From Diplonema japonicum (Eukaryota > Euglenozoa > Diplonemea > Diplonemida > Diplonemidae), in the NCBI GenBank assembly GCA_964019335.1, contig OZ025679.1:372001-436000 (forward strand): a stretch of DNA of 64,000 nucleotides, read 5' to 3'. A model generated the notes under the pieces. That model was not told where the DNA came from. It made no database searches and saw only the letters and a list, made by a program, of their open reading frames with translations. The translations under genes were made by a program, and so were the position numbers. The first letter of the stretch is position 1. Every line of letters starts with the position of its first letter. Shown in pieces: positions 40,514-50,590 of this stretch.

Positions 40514-41018
40514 ACTGGGCTTCTCATCTTTCTATAGCATCATCCCATAAAACAAATAAAAACCGATCCCTTTGCTACCGCGCGTTTCAGAGTACGACAA
40601 GATGAATACCGGTGAGACGTAAAATGAAAAAAAAGAAGAAAAAAAGAGAAGGGGGGGAAAGTACGAACCAAGATCAACTGAGGTTTACTTTTCCCTCTCT
40701 TTTCTTTTTTTTTTTATAGGTAGGATAGGGGGGTTTTTTTTTAAGGGATTATTTCATCTTCTCTTCCTTTTTTATTTTATTTTACCCTCCACATTTTTTT
40801 CTCTTTTTTCTTTTCTCCTTTCCCCCCCCCCTTTTTATTTGCCGTTTTTTCGTTCTCTTTTCCGGACGTGCCCCTTTTTCTTGAAAAAGGGAGACGATCG
40901 GTGGGGTAGGAAGAACAACAAAAAAAGAGGGGGAAAAAAAATCTTTTTTTTTTTTACACATTTCAAATCATCACGCATTTCAGAGAAGTATTTTAAAAAA
41001 AAAAGAAAAAAAAAGAAA
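40514..41018. other. Intergenic spacer
   Basis: A mixed-sequence tail after eL41 (3' UTR-like, to ~40600) with ACCGCGCGTTTCAG near 40590, then T- and A-runs. A six-codon frame (MNTGET) at 40602 is not credible as a gene. The T/C tract at 40680-40850 could be the acceptor tract for the next gene. Confidence 0.5.
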
Positions 41019-41533
41019 ATGTCATCAGGTTTCACTGAAGGGCCTGCGGCTGAAGAGGAGACGTTGTTGCAGTTGGAGGAGAATTTAGAGATCTACAGGA
41101 AACAGCAGAAGCAGGTTGATCTCATGCTCCAATCTGACCCTAAAAACACGCAGATCTTAGACATCAGGAAGGATGTGGAGGAAGCCTTGAGGATCACTCT
41201 GGGAAAGATAGCGGAAAAGAAGAAACTGGAAGCAGAAGCCGACGAAAGGTCCTATGTAGAAGGAGCCTTTGTAGAAGCTCAGTTTGAGGACAGCCAATGG
41301 TACACATGCAGAATTCTCAAGGTAAAAGAGGCAAAAACCTGGACAGTGACCTCTATTGGCTACGCGAGTCAATTCGATGTTTCCTTAAACAGGATCAGGC
41401 CCTGGAAGCCCCCAATGTCACTCAAGAAGGGAGACGATGTAGAAGCAGTAAACCCAGCCAACAACCTCTTCTATCCAGCGGTGGTGGACACGGTCACTGC
41501 TTCATCATCTGTTTGGGTGTATGTGTTTCTTCT

Positions 41534-41564
<31 letters not shown>

Positions 41565-42031
41565 CCCTTCCCAAAAAAAAAAAAAAAAAAAAAAAATCAG
41601 GCAATTCAAGACATCACGCAGCATTGAAGAAGTCCCCCTCACCCACGTAAGGATAAAACGGGCCGGAGCGGTAAAAAGATTTCGGGTATTTGTTTTACAA
41701 AAAAAAAGGGGGGGGTTAATATTTTTACAGGAAGACGCACCAGTGGGGAATAACAAACCGTCCCGCGACAAGGATATGGACCAGCGAGAGAAGAAAAAAC
41801 TCAAGACACAGAAATGGAAGGAAAGGGTAAAAGAGATGAGCAAGGAGCAGGAATCGTCAAGGAAAGAATGGAACTCATTCATGTCTAAACAGAAGGTACC
41901 TTCCTTCCCCTCTCAAAAAAAAAAAAAAAAAAAAAAAAAAAACACAGCCGAAGCCAGGAAGACCCAACACTTCGATATTCTCGTCGAAGGGCGATGGCAA
42001 GGTCGGGTTCTCCCAGGGGCCGAAGAGATAA
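41019..42031 (+). CDS. SMNDC1: Survival-motor-neuron-related splicing factor SPF30 (SMNDC1)
   Basis: 277 residues after removing introns 41519-41600, 41686-41730 and 41896-41947. The N-terminal helix (ETLLQLEENLEIYRKQQKQV) is followed by the Tudor domain, about residues 80-190, with FEDSQWYTCRILKV and FDVSLNRIRPWKP, then VWVQFKTSRSIEEVPLTHVR. The basic C-terminal helix REKKKLKTQKWKERVKEMSK leads to the family's terminal motif TSIFSSKGDGKVGFSQGPKR. The first intron splits the Tudor core, and only its removal restores the beta-strand. SPF30 binds symmetrically dimethylated Sm proteins and helps tri-snRNP join the spliceosome. The second intron is 45 nt and open in frame, so retention would add 15 residues. 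The next ATG is 72 bases after this stop. Confidence 0.9.
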
Positions 42032-42082
42032 TTCTTCTCTTTTTCATTTTTTTTTTTTTTTCCCTCCGTTTCTAACACAACA

Positions 42083-42084
42083 AG
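42083..42084 (+). promoter_or_regulatory. Candidate trans-splice acceptor AG
   Basis: In the 72-base gap between two genes, a T/C tract (42034-42072) is followed by ACACAACAAG, 20 bases before ATG 42104. There is no room for a separate promoter of normal size, which favours processing from a common precursor. Confidence 0.45.
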
Positions 42085-42103
42085 GCTGGGGGGGGAAAAG
42101 AAA

Positions 42104-42370
42104 ATGCCTCACAATCCCAACGTATTATCCTCCTACGCCCAGGCAGCTCACCACTACCATGACCCGCTGCTGGCAACTTCACAAGCAAGCAGAGAGACAA
42201 AGCCGTGGTACGTGTGCCCCAGGACCCCTTGGATAGATGGGTGGAAGTTCAACGGCGCACCATTCTTTGGGGCAGAACACAGACGGCTCGCTGACAACCC
42301 AGGAATGCTGATACAAGCCGGGTTTATGTATGGGTTTGGCTGGGGCATGAACTCGTATGTAAAAAAAAAA

Positions 42371-42401
<31 letters not shown>

Positions 42402-43126
42402 AAATAAAAATAAAAAAATTAACTCCGTTTTCAGATGCGTTCAAGATATGGGTATTGAGAGGTATGGTACTTGGGGGGCCAAGCAGCAACACGTCCGAGC
42501 TGGGCACGAATGGGCCCAGCGCCGTCTTGCGTTCGTCTGGACTCTACGACCGGCAGTGCTAGCTTCGCTCCTTGTTTCGAGCTACTGCGTCCCCAAAGAA
42601 GTGTTTTCACAAAACTTCGGGAGGCGGAACAAACGGTTCGGCTACGACCCTGTTCCCAACATAGTGGGGTCCGCGTTTTTGTTCCCGGCCGCGTGGTTGC
42701 TGCTTGGTCACGTATGGGCAAGAACCGTGCTTCTTGCTTCCTTTACCGGCTGGTCTTTGTACGACATTGGTCACGCATTTGGTGTGTAGGAAGGGAGGAA
42801 AAAAAACTTTTTTTTTTTTTTACAGGTCAAGATACTTTCACGTATCAGCGAGAGAGCATCTACCCCATTGTAATGGCCTCACACTACGGTCTTCCCAACG
42901 GGGGTGAGGGCTTCGATGGCATTGCGGGTGGTGAGCATGCAAAGGAGTGGAGGATGGAGTCCTCGACAGAGTCCATGTGGCTCAACGGGAAAAATAATGT
43001 GTGTAAAAAAGATTTTTTTTTTATTTTGTATTTTTTTCTACACACACACAGCTCGGTACCAGTGCAAAATACGACAACCATCCCAAATTCCAGCAAGAGT
43101 GGGGGCATGCTGCGTATTTCTCTTAG
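42104..43126 (+). CDS. Unknown membrane protein, four exons
   Basis: 281 residues across exons 42104-42354, 42435-42781, 42826-42998 and 43052-43126, all with GT-AG borders. The first intron contains a (TAAA)n microsatellite, the second and third carry T-runs. The sequence is Trp-, Gly- and aromatic-rich: TKPWYVCPRTPWIDGWKFNG, MYGFGWGMNS, VQDMGIERYGTWGAKQQH. Two hydrophobic segments lie at PAVLASLLVSSYCVP and VGSAFLFPAAWLLLGHVWAR. The last exons give HYGLPNGGEGFDGIAGGEHA and an end EWGHAAYFS. I do not recognise the family. The composition and size would suit an accessory subunit of a mitochondrial inner-membrane complex, but that is a guess. Confidence 0.7.
42366..42418. repeat. TAAA microsatellite in an intron
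   Basis: About nine tandem TAAA units followed by TAAAAA-type units, inside the first intron of the preceding gene. Confidence 0.9.
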
Positions 43127-43397
43127 AGCCCAGGGGTGGTTTTTTTTTGTTTTTTTAGGGGGCGTCTCACAAAGACTTCCTTTAACTCATATATTTTTTT
43201 TTTTCCCCCATCCACTATGTAAACTTATCCCACATTTTTTTTTTTTTGGATCAGTGTCACCTTCTGAGTGTTTTTTTTACCCTTTCCCCCCCCCCCCCAT
43301 TCTTTCTTTTTATGAGTGTGCTTCCATCCTCCCCCTCCTTTCCCCTACTACTACCACGAAAAAATTTTTTTTACTTTTTCATTTTTTTTTTTTTATA
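43127..43397. other. Intergenic T/C-rich spacer
   Basis: Poly-T and poly-C runs. The motif CCTTTAACTCATATATTTTT (43179) recurs at 49864. No coding sequence. Confidence 0.5.
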
Positions 43398-44427
43398 TGA
43401 GCTCGTCCGGACGAAAATGTCAACACCTTTTTGGGCACCTCCGAAAATTTCTTGTTTTGATTATTTGAGCAAAAAAAGGGCAGCATGCAACCATAGGAAG
43501 ATGACATATATGGTGTACATGACGCCGTTCTTTCAATTGCGATGCTTGTTTTGCCATGAGGGTGGCAGGCTTTGCAACTGGCTGCCCCCGGGAAGCGAAA
43601 AATAGAGGTCAAAAAAACGGCGAAAAATGTTTAAAATGCAATTCCATTGCTTAAAATGCAGCATCTAGGGTGCATAAAATTGGTGATCAAGCGCACTTGT
43701 GACCCCTGGGTACAACCCAGGGTCGGGTTACTGTTAAAAGTACTTAGCGAAAAATATATGGCGCCGCATAGCCCCCGAAAATCCGGTTTTTTACACCCTA
43801 TTTTTTGGCTTTTTCAAGGGGTTCCAAAGGGATTTTGGCCTTTTTCAGAAAAACCAATTCTTAACACTCGCCTGCTCATGCAGAGCTTCGACATTGGTAT
43901 CTTTGGGGTCAAACTTTCATTCCCTACCTATCTGCTGAGGTTTTTCCTTTTCTTTTGCACTCATAATACTTTAAAAGTGAAGATTTTGCTTTTTCAAGGG
44001 GTTTTAAAGGGGTTTTAGCCTTAAATAGGCCAAAATGGCACTTTAAGGGTAAGTTCTCCCCACCCCATTTTAATAGTGATTTAGAGTCCAGCCCACCCAA
44101 AATGACCCCAAAGGTTTCACAGATTTTCAATCTGCATCCATTCCTCCTGTCGCTTTTCACGGAAAAACGAGAATAAAAAATGGAGTCTGGGTTATTTGTA
44201 ACTTCCAAATTGAATTGTTTGCCAAAAGCCATTCTAAAAAACATGCTTTTGCACGTGCGTTTAAAAATAAAACAAACTGCGAGCATTTTGACCTATATGG
44301 TGTTCAAGCTTAGACTGCATTTCTGCACACAAAGTGGTGTCGGACTACTTTTTTACTTAGAAATTTAACGGGAGTTTTACGCCGCATAGGAGGGTCATTT
44401 GTTGACATTTTTTTCCGGACGAGCTCA
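43398..44427. mobile_element. 1.03-kb element with 28-bp terminal inverted repeats
   Basis: Left end TGAGCTCGTCCGGACGAAAA then TGTCAACA; right end, inverted, TGAGCTCGTCCGGAAAAAAA then TGTCAACA, about 26 of 28 bases identical. Both sides are flanked by TA (43396-43397 and 44428-44429), as for Tc1/mariner-type insertions. The interior has no recognisable transposase. It contains an imperfect direct repeat (GCTTTTTCAAGGGGTT at 43808 and 43988, ~40 bases each, 180 bases apart). I read it as a non-autonomous DNA transposon. Confidence 0.85.
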
Positions 44428-44588
44428 TATTATTCTTTTCTTTTTCCAACCCCCTTTTTTTTCTTAAAAAGATGAACTTCTTTCTTTTTTTTTCTTTCTT
44501 TCTTCATAATTTTTTTTTCCCCTCTTTTTTTTTCAAGAAAACAACAAACAAAAAGAGGGAGGAAAAAGAGAGAGAGAGAGAAGAGCGA

Positions 44589-46010
44589 ATGCTATATGGG
44601 GGAAGCTTCGGGAAAATCGAAGATGTCCTTGGGACGAGCAACCAAGAAGAGGACAACCAACACGTAGAATGGCTGGTAGAAAACGGGAAGAACGAAGAGG
44701 CCATCATGACACTAGAAGTGATGGAGACAAACGGGCGAGACGCCATGGAGGCCGAAGAAGAACGATCCCGCGGTAAAGAAATCGACTTCAACCCAAAACC
44801 ACACCCCGCCAAGGGAGTAAGATGCTGGGACCAACGACTTACAGTAAGCGGTGTCCAACAATCAGGCGACGCTGCAACTATAATGGCTGTTCATTCTCGC
44901 TTCGCTGTCATCGGTACACAAAAAGGACGGGTTTTAATAACAGATCATCAAGGCAGTGCCCTCCACACTTACGATGACGCACACTCCGGTGCGGTTACTG
45001 ACGCATCCTTCGACCCGTCTGGAACCATTGTTTCAACATGCTCGCGAGATGGGACGGTGGTGGTGTTTTCCTTATTCGGGCAACCGAGTATAACCCACAC
45101 ATTCTCACAACCATTACGAGCTGTTTCGCTTGACCCAATTTGCAGGGAGAACTACCGATTCGTCACGGGTGGTAAAGACAAAACCCTGCACATTGTCGAA
45201 CCCCAAACAGGGATTTCCAAACTGTTCTCCTCGAAACGGGACAAGGAAAAGATTGTCAAAACCGATGGAGTGATCCACTCTGTTAAATGGCGAGGCGAGC
45301 TCATTGCGTGGGGAACCGAGAACGGCATTCACCTATACGACTCATTGAAACACAAACCTCTACAAATTCCGGACCTCGAACTACCTCGAAAAGAAGCAGA
45401 GTTTCGTTGTTCAATATGTTGGGAACAAGACGATACGTTACTAATCGGATGGGGAGGGGTGTTGGTCACATTGTGTGTGATATTGAAACCGACCGCTGAA
45501 CAGCGTTCAGGGAGGTTTGACGTAGAATTGTTGCAGCGTTTTTCAATGCCTGATGGGCTGATATGCAGCGTGGCACCGTTTCGAGAAAAGATCATCGCGC
45601 TGACAATTCCTTGCAAACATTCATGTGGGGATGTTACACCCCCAGCGATGCAGTCTCGTGTGCAGCCCGAGCTTCGGGTGTTATCTCGCGAGGTACGTGA
45701 TCTTAAGGAAGAGATGGTGTACCGGTTGCAGCTTACCGGAGTCGAGAATCTTTTCGCAATGCATTTCCGGCTTTATGTTGAAGAATATTCAGATGATGTA
45801 GAACTTGCCTACTTCATCCTTACGCCTATTGAGATCGTTGCGATCTCGCCGCGTGATGCGGTAGGGCACATTCTCTTTCTTGCCGGGTCGGGTCGTTCGA
45901 AGGAAGCGATTCACAGCATTAAGGTTCTCGAAGCATCTTCGCGACAAGCAATTCAAAAGGAAGAGGCCGATATGCGAAAGGCAAAGCTCACCCCTATACT
46001 TGCAAGTTAG
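44589..46010 (+). CDS. VPS41: VPS41-like beta-propeller protein (HOPS complex)
   Basis: 473 residues from the ATG after an A/G-rich leader. Residues about 75-420 match the WD40-like propeller of VPS41, the HOPS subunit for vacuole/lysosome fusion: TIMAVHSRFAVIGTQKGRVL, NYRFVTGGKDKTLHIVE, VIHSVKWRGELIAWGTENGI and CSICWEQDDTLLIGWG are clear. Known VPS41 proteins continue for another ~400 residues with clathrin-type helical repeats and a RING; here the frame stops after ~50 residues of helix (AVGHILFLAGSGRSKEAIHS). The N-terminal 40 residues (HVEWLVENGKNEEAIMTLEV) resemble that same post-propeller helix, suggesting a duplicated or moved segment. A 200-base assembly gap begins 83 bases after the stop, so a missing 3' part or an assembly error cannot be excluded. 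Confidence 0.8.
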   Translation: MLYGGSFGKIEDVLGTSNQEEDNQHVEWLVENGKNEEAIMTLEVMETNGRDAMEAEEERSRGKEIDFNPKPHPAKGVRCWDQRLTVSGVQQSGDAATIMAVHSRFAVIGTQKGRVLITDHQGSALHTYDDAHSGAVTDASFDPSGTIVSTCSRDGTVVVFSLFGQPSITHTFSQPLRAVSLDPICRENYRFVTGGKDKTLHIVEPQTGISKLFSSKRDKEKIVKTDGVIHSVKWRGELIAWGTENGIHLYDSLKHKPLQIPDLELPRKEAEFRCSICWEQDDTLLIGWGGVLVTLCVILKPTAEQRSGRFDVELLQRFSMPDGLICSVAPFREKIIALTIPCKHSCGDVTPPAMQSRVQPELRVLSREVRDLKEEMVYRLQLTGVENLFAMHFRLYVEEYSDDVELAYFILTPIEIVAISPRDAVGHILFLAGSGRSKEAIHSIKVLEASSRQAIQKEEADMRKAKLTPILAS

Positions 46011-46092
46011 AGGAAAGTGTTTTAGTGTGTGTTTTTTTTTTTTTTTCTTCCCCCAGTTCCGTGTGTAGTTCCTTGTTTGCTTTTTTTATTAA
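46011..46092. other. T-rich sequence before the gap
   Basis: Short T/C-rich stretch after the VPS41-like stop codon. No feature is visible. Confidence 0.5.
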
Positions 46093-46292
46093 NNNNNNNN
46101 NNNNNNNNNNNNNNNNNNNNNNNNNNNNNNNNNNNNNNNNNNNNNNNNNNNNNNNNNNNNNNNNNNNNNNNNNNNNNNNNNNNNNNNNNNNNNNNNNNNN
46201 NNNNNNNNNNNNNNNNNNNNNNNNNNNNNNNNNNNNNNNNNNNNNNNNNNNNNNNNNNNNNNNNNNNNNNNNNNNNNNNNNNNNNNNNNNNN
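46093..46292. other. Assembly gap of exactly 200 N
   Basis: A run of N from 46093 to 46292. The round length suggests a scaffold gap of arbitrary size. Sequence content and true distance here are unknown. Confidence 0.98.
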
Positions 46293-46841
46293 CGACAAAA
46301 AAGGGTAATTTCCTTAACTTCTTTAGGAACTACCCCCCCCCCCCCCCCCCCCGCCCAAACAAGAAAAGAACACAGCAGCTATGTCCCTACATGCCATCGT
46401 AGCATCTTTCTGTCAAAAAAAGAAGGAAAAAATCCATTAGAGGGGGGGGGGGGGGGGAGGGGCGTGAATAAGGTGCTTAATTTTCAGCGGGTTCCTTACA
46501 CACCCCTCCAGAAAAAAGAAAAAAGGGGGGGGGGGAAACCACAAAAGTAAAAGCTTTCTTGCAGGTTCTATGTAGCAATCAAACTAGCAGGATAGTTTTT
46601 TTTTAAAAAAAAAAAAGAATTAGCAGTGAGTTTTGTTTGTTTGTTTGTTTTTTTTTCTTCTTCTTTTTTTTTTTATCCCTTTCTCTCCTAAATTTCTCAG
46701 TATAAGAAATAAGTACAGTAAACAAATAATTGACGAACGGGACAAGCCTTCGAGTTCGGGAATTTACCGGTTCGCCATCAATTGTCTCTGCCCCGCCTTA
46801 TCAGTAGAGGCCACAGGAAAACATCAGGGGCGCTCTTGCCT

Positions 46842-46882
<41 letters not shown>

Positions 46883-47136
46883 ATCACGGGCAACCAGCCT
46901 CCTTGAGGAAAAGTCCCCCTCATTTTTTTTTGTTTTACAGTACTTAAAAAAAAAAGAAAAAGAAAAGTCCTTTTATTACAACTTTTTTTGTGATTCTTCT
47001 CCCCCCTCGCTACATCCCATCCCCCTTCCCACCCATCACAATCACCCCCCCCCCCCCCCCCATTTCGGTTTGTTATTTCTTTTTATATTTTATTTCTTTC
47101 AACTAAAATGCTCCCGCAAAAAAAAAAGAAAAAAAA
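46293..47136. other. Post-gap homopolymer spacer
   Basis: C-, G-, T- and A-runs, with some mixed sequence around 46720-46840. No supported coding frame. A T/C-rich tract at 46980-47103 precedes the next gene. Confidence 0.5.
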
Positions 47137-47703
47137 ATGGAAGGTGCTGCTGCGAGCTGCATTGCGGGCTTTTACAAAATCATAAAAGCAAGAAAGGAGG
47201 TACGGAAGAGGTACAAAGTACGGTACTTTTCATCACACAAAAAAACAATTGCCTCGACAGCTGCAGTGAGCGCAATGTGTATACTGAATGTGCTAAGAAT
47301 ATGGGACTGTAGAATGGTGCAGAGAGCATGGCCGTCTTCTGTGACTGCAAACAGCAGTTCCTACTTCGATTCATATCTAAAGGTTCGAGAATTTGTTTCC
47401 CAGGAGCAGGAGTCGTGTTGGGTTTTGCTGACGAAACATCACGAACACAGTGTACTCCCTCTGTGCCCACCATCACCTTCCACCCTTCGTTCGCGTGTCT
47501 ATGAGGCCCGTACTAGGGAAGCACAGATTTTATCGAAACTCAGCCAGCCTTTTCCCCAACTGCATGCCAGCATTTTCAGGCTGGAAAACCTGCGCCGATT
47601 AGAGTCACGAGCGGTTGTTGAGAAACAAAAGATCCGAGGGGAATGGACCGCCACTCACGAAATGTTCGTAAAGCAATACAACGTCCTGCGCTTGTGCAGT
47701 TGA
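47137..47703 (+). CDS. Hypothetical 188-residue basic protein
   Basis: A single frame after AAAAAAAATGGAAGG. The N-terminus (ASCIAGFYKIIKARKEVRKR) is basic and helical. A hydrophobic patch, TIASTAAVSAMCILNVLRIW (about residues 37-56), could be a membrane helix. A Glu/Arg-rich amphipathic helix region follows (RSRVYEARTREAQILSKLSQ; LENLRRLESRAVVEKQKIRG). I do not recognise the family. Codon texture supports a real gene, and it is followed 130 bases later by the PDZ gene. Confidence 0.6.
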   Translation: MEGAAASCIAGFYKIIKARKEVRKRYKVRYFSSHKKTIASTAAVSAMCILNVLRIWDCRMVQRAWPSSVTANSSSYFDSYLKVREFVSQEQESCWVLLTKHHEHSVLPLCPPSPSTLRSRVYEARTREAQILSKLSQPFPQLHASIFRLENLRRLESRAVVEKQKIRGEWTATHEMFVKQYNVLRLCS

Positions 47704-47829
47704 GTATTTATTTTCATTTTTTTTTTTTATCTTGGAAGGGGGCGGTTAACACGGTCCAATTTTTTTTTTCTTTTCATTGTGCATTGTATACTATTCTCTT
47801 TTATATCCCCCCCCCCCACACCACACCGT

Positions 47830-47831
47830 AG
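47830..47831 (+). promoter_or_regulatory. Candidate trans-splice acceptor AG
   Basis: T/C-rich sequence (47759-47828) ends in CACACCGTAG, two bases before ATG 47834. The position resembles that at 31190-31191. Confidence 0.5.
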
Positions 47832-47833
47832 GG

Positions 47834-49699
47834 ATGTTGATGCCGGGGATGCCGTGGAACCGTGAATGGGACTTGCAACCTGCAAACCCTTCGCCCTCCT
47901 CGCCGCCCGCAATGTCAATGATATCACCACGCCATCGAAGCGTGGTTGTGGCGAACCCCCATGGCGCAGGGGTAGGGATGTCCATGAGGGGGATGACAGT
48001 GGAAGGGGTCAGCCCTAGACGGCGCGAACTTGAACCATATGTAGGATTGAAACTAACGCACGTAAACGACTTCCCTGTCGGCACGCAAGCAGACGCCGCG
48101 ACTGTCATGAACGGGCGGGATAATGTAAAGCTTACTTTTGAAGGTCCACACGATGAGGTCACCGTGCGGAAGGGCGCCAACGGTGGGATTGGGTGCATAT
48201 TCGAAGAAACTCTTCTCCAGCAGGTCGTCCCGCGGAGCACTGCTGAAGAAGCCGGTGTCGGGATCCACATTGGTAGACACGTTACGCACGTGAACGGTTC
48301 TGTTGTGACCTCACTCGATGAGATCTGTCAGGTCGCAGCGCGTCATAGTGACCGTGTGGTGCTTCGCTTCTCCGTCCTCCCTTCGCCTAGGCTCTCGCCT
48401 ATTGCGTCGCCTGTCCTCTCTCCCCGGCAAGTTACATTTGGAGACCTCTCGCATAATAACATCTCGCCTCCGAGACCTTCTTCCCCAGTGGTTCGTTCCC
48501 CGATTACATCCCGGCCTTTGTCGCCTTTGCACCTCAGGCCGTCCCCTCCTTCGTTCCATGCCCGAGCTGCCTCGCCTGCAGGCGATATACCGTTGGCGTT
48601 CAGGTCCGTTTCCCCTGTGCCCAACGGGGTGCATAATTTGAGGTCCAGCAGCCCACCGATGATGTCGCAGCCGTTCTATGACGGTATGATGCCCAACATG
48701 CCTGCCTCGTACATCCCACCGCCGCCGACGGTACCTATGCGGCCGGTGATGCCCGTTATGCAGCCGCAACATCATCAACACCAATATCAACATCAGCATT
48801 TGCATCAACACCAACAACAACAACAACAACCGTTACCCCCGCCACCCGAGGAGCCCGGGTCGTACGAGCTGACGATCGAGAAGGACCCGAACGAGTCACT
48901 CGGGTTGAACCTGCAGTCGATGATCCTCAATGACGTGGCACCTGAGAGCGCCGCGCATCGGAGTGGTGCAGAGCGGTTCCTAGGGTTCCGCTTGACACAC
49001 GTGAACGGAGAGCCTGTTTCAACACTGCAGACGCTGGGAAGCAGAGCGGCCCAAATGAGCATTTTGGTGTTGCGATTTTCACAGCAGATGGTAGAAGCAG
49101 ATGAGGTTACGATGGACAGGACACAGCAGGACAGCTTTGGGTTCCGGTTAGAGAACATGGTGCTGATGGAGGTAGGTGACAACACACCCGAGGACAGGGC
49201 AGGGCTGAAAGCATTTGTAGGCAGGCGGTTGACCCATGTGAACGGGTACCGCGTCACGAACATTGATGAGGTGCGGAATGCAATGACTATGATACCAGGT
49301 TCGGTAAAACTGAAATTTGAAGCAATCCTCCCCCCCGGGACACGTGTGGTGACCCAGCATTTAACAGGGAATACAGTCCCCAATGGTGTACAAGGTGTGG
49401 TAGAAGGCCACCATAGTTTAGGGGGGGAGACTGTGGCGCGGGTGCACTTCCCTTACCATGGTTCGGTTAATGTCCGGTTTACGAATCTGCAGGTGCCTTC
49501 GTCACCCCGCCCGCTTGTCCGTTCTTTGCAGCCGCCTTCTTTTGCACCCTTCCCACAAGTTGCTCCTAGCACTAGTGCTCACGAGGCTGTGTTCGATTCT
49601 CCCGTTCAGCCGATCGCCCTAACGCACACTTCTTTCCAAAACCCCCAGCCGATGATGCTTCCAGAACAACACCCATCGTATTTAAAAGGGTTTATCTGA
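47834..49699 (+). CDS. Multi-PDZ-like domain scaffold protein
   Basis: 621 residues from ATG 47834. Four PDZ-like units share the core 'G-x-x-L/V-THVNG': about residues 58-105 (YVGLKLTHVNDFPVG), 110-185 (VGIHIGRHVTHVNGSVVTSL), 345-415 (ERFLGFRLTHVNGEPVSTL) and 420-495 (AFVGRRLTHVNGYRVTNIDE). Between units 2 and 3 lies a Pro/Ser/His-rich linker with a polyglutamine stretch (HQQQQQQ). After unit 4 there is an SH3-like segment (TVPNGVQGVVEGHHSLGGET with VARVHFPYHGSVNVRF). PDZ units bind C-terminal peptides of partner proteins, so this should be a multivalent scaffold. The carboxylate-binding GLGF loop is not obvious in unit 1. No intron. Confidence 0.8.
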   Translation: MLMPGMPWNREWDLQPANPSPSSPPAMSMISPRHRSVVVANPHGAGVGMSMRGMTVEGVSPRRRELEPYVGLKLTHVNDFPVGTQADAATVMNGRDNVKLTFEGPHDEVTVRKGANGGIGCIFEETLLQQVVPRSTAEEAGVGIHIGRHVTHVNGSVVTSLDEICQVAARHSDRVVLRFSVLPSPRLSPIASPVLSPRQVTFGDLSHNNISPPRPSSPVVRSPITSRPLSPLHLRPSPPSFHARAASPAGDIPLAFRSVSPVPNGVHNLRSSSPPMMSQPFYDGMMPNMPASYIPPPPTVPMRPVMPVMQPQHHQHQYQHQHLHQHQQQQQQPLPPPPEEPGSYELTIEKDPNESLGLNLQSMILNDVAPESAAHRSGAERFLGFRLTHVNGEPVSTLQTLGSRAAQMSILVLRFSQQMVEADEVTMDRTQQDSFGFRLENMVLMEVGDNTPEDRAGLKAFVGRRLTHVNGYRVTNIDEVRNAMTMIPGSVKLKFEAILPPGTRVVTQHLTGNTVPNGVQGVVEGHHSLGGETVARVHFPYHGSVNVRFTNLQVPSSPRPLVRSLQPPSFAPFPQVAPSTSAHEAVFDSPVQPIALTHTSFQNPQPMMLPEQHPSYLKGFI

Positions 49700-50590
49700 G
49701 AGAGGTTTTTTTTTTTTTTTTTTTTTTGAACATGTGTTGTATGTATGTACACTACCTTTTTTTTTTTTTTTTTTTTTTTTCAGAAGAAGCTACAACTCGG
49801 CCGCGGTGCGCCCCCTGTAATCAAGTAGACAGTTCTTGTGCAGGGCGCCGCCAACACCGGCCTCCTTTAACTCATATATTTTTTTTCCCTTCTGAGGAGG
49901 CAGGTGTCCACTAGGATAGAAAGGGCTGAAAGTTGTGGCAAAAAGAAAGGAAAGGATTGGAACCTTACTAACGTCAACCGGAACGCCACTTTCTCAGAGG
50001 GGAATTTCTTTTTTTTTTTCTTTCTTCTTTTTTCATAATCCTGTAAACACCGGGATGATGTTTATTCTCGATCGATTCTTTGCCCCCTTTAGAGCTAGAG
50101 GGCCCCCCCCCCCCCCCCCCCCCTCCCTTGTATTGACTTTTTCTTTTGTTTAAAAAATGGGCATGGGGAAGGAAGATCACCTGTTTGGTAAGATCGTACC
50201 TACTACTCAATTCTCTGTTAAAGGAGAAGGTGGTCTGGGGGTATCTTCCTTTGTTTTTCTTCTTCCCCCACCCCACTCTCACCCCCCCTTTTTTTTGTTT
50301 AGATGTACCCCAAAACCCTTATCTTCCTTCCCCAACTATTTCGCAAAAAAAAAAAAGAACTGGAAGAAAAAAAGAAAAGGAAAGAAAGAAGATTATATCC
50401 CCACATTTTTTTTTTTATGTATTTCACACCTTCCCCCCTCCATTATTTGTTCCACATGCCCCTTGTTTCTTTCCCCTCTGTTATCTCCCTTGTATAAATT
50501 AACCTAAAGTACAACCAACACAGCGGTGGGGAGAGAGGAGGGGCGGGGGGGAAAAAAAGAATTTAAAAAAAAAAAGAAAAAAAACAAAAA
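49700..50590. other. Homopolymer spacer with a GC-richer island
   Basis: After two T-runs, a ~90-base GC-rich island (49787-49865) without an ORF ends in CCTTTAACTCATATATTTTT (49864), which also occurs at 43179. The rest is T/C/A runs, including a C-run at 50104-50122. No gene seen. Confidence 0.5.

Noticed and set aside
40602-40622. Six-codon frame MNTGET downstream of eL41
   Set aside because: Too short and without any supporting context; probably 3' UTR or spacer.
42366-42418. (TAAA)n considered as telomere-like or satellite DNA
   Set aside because: It lies wholly inside a GT-AG intron of a coding gene and is a simple microsatellite.
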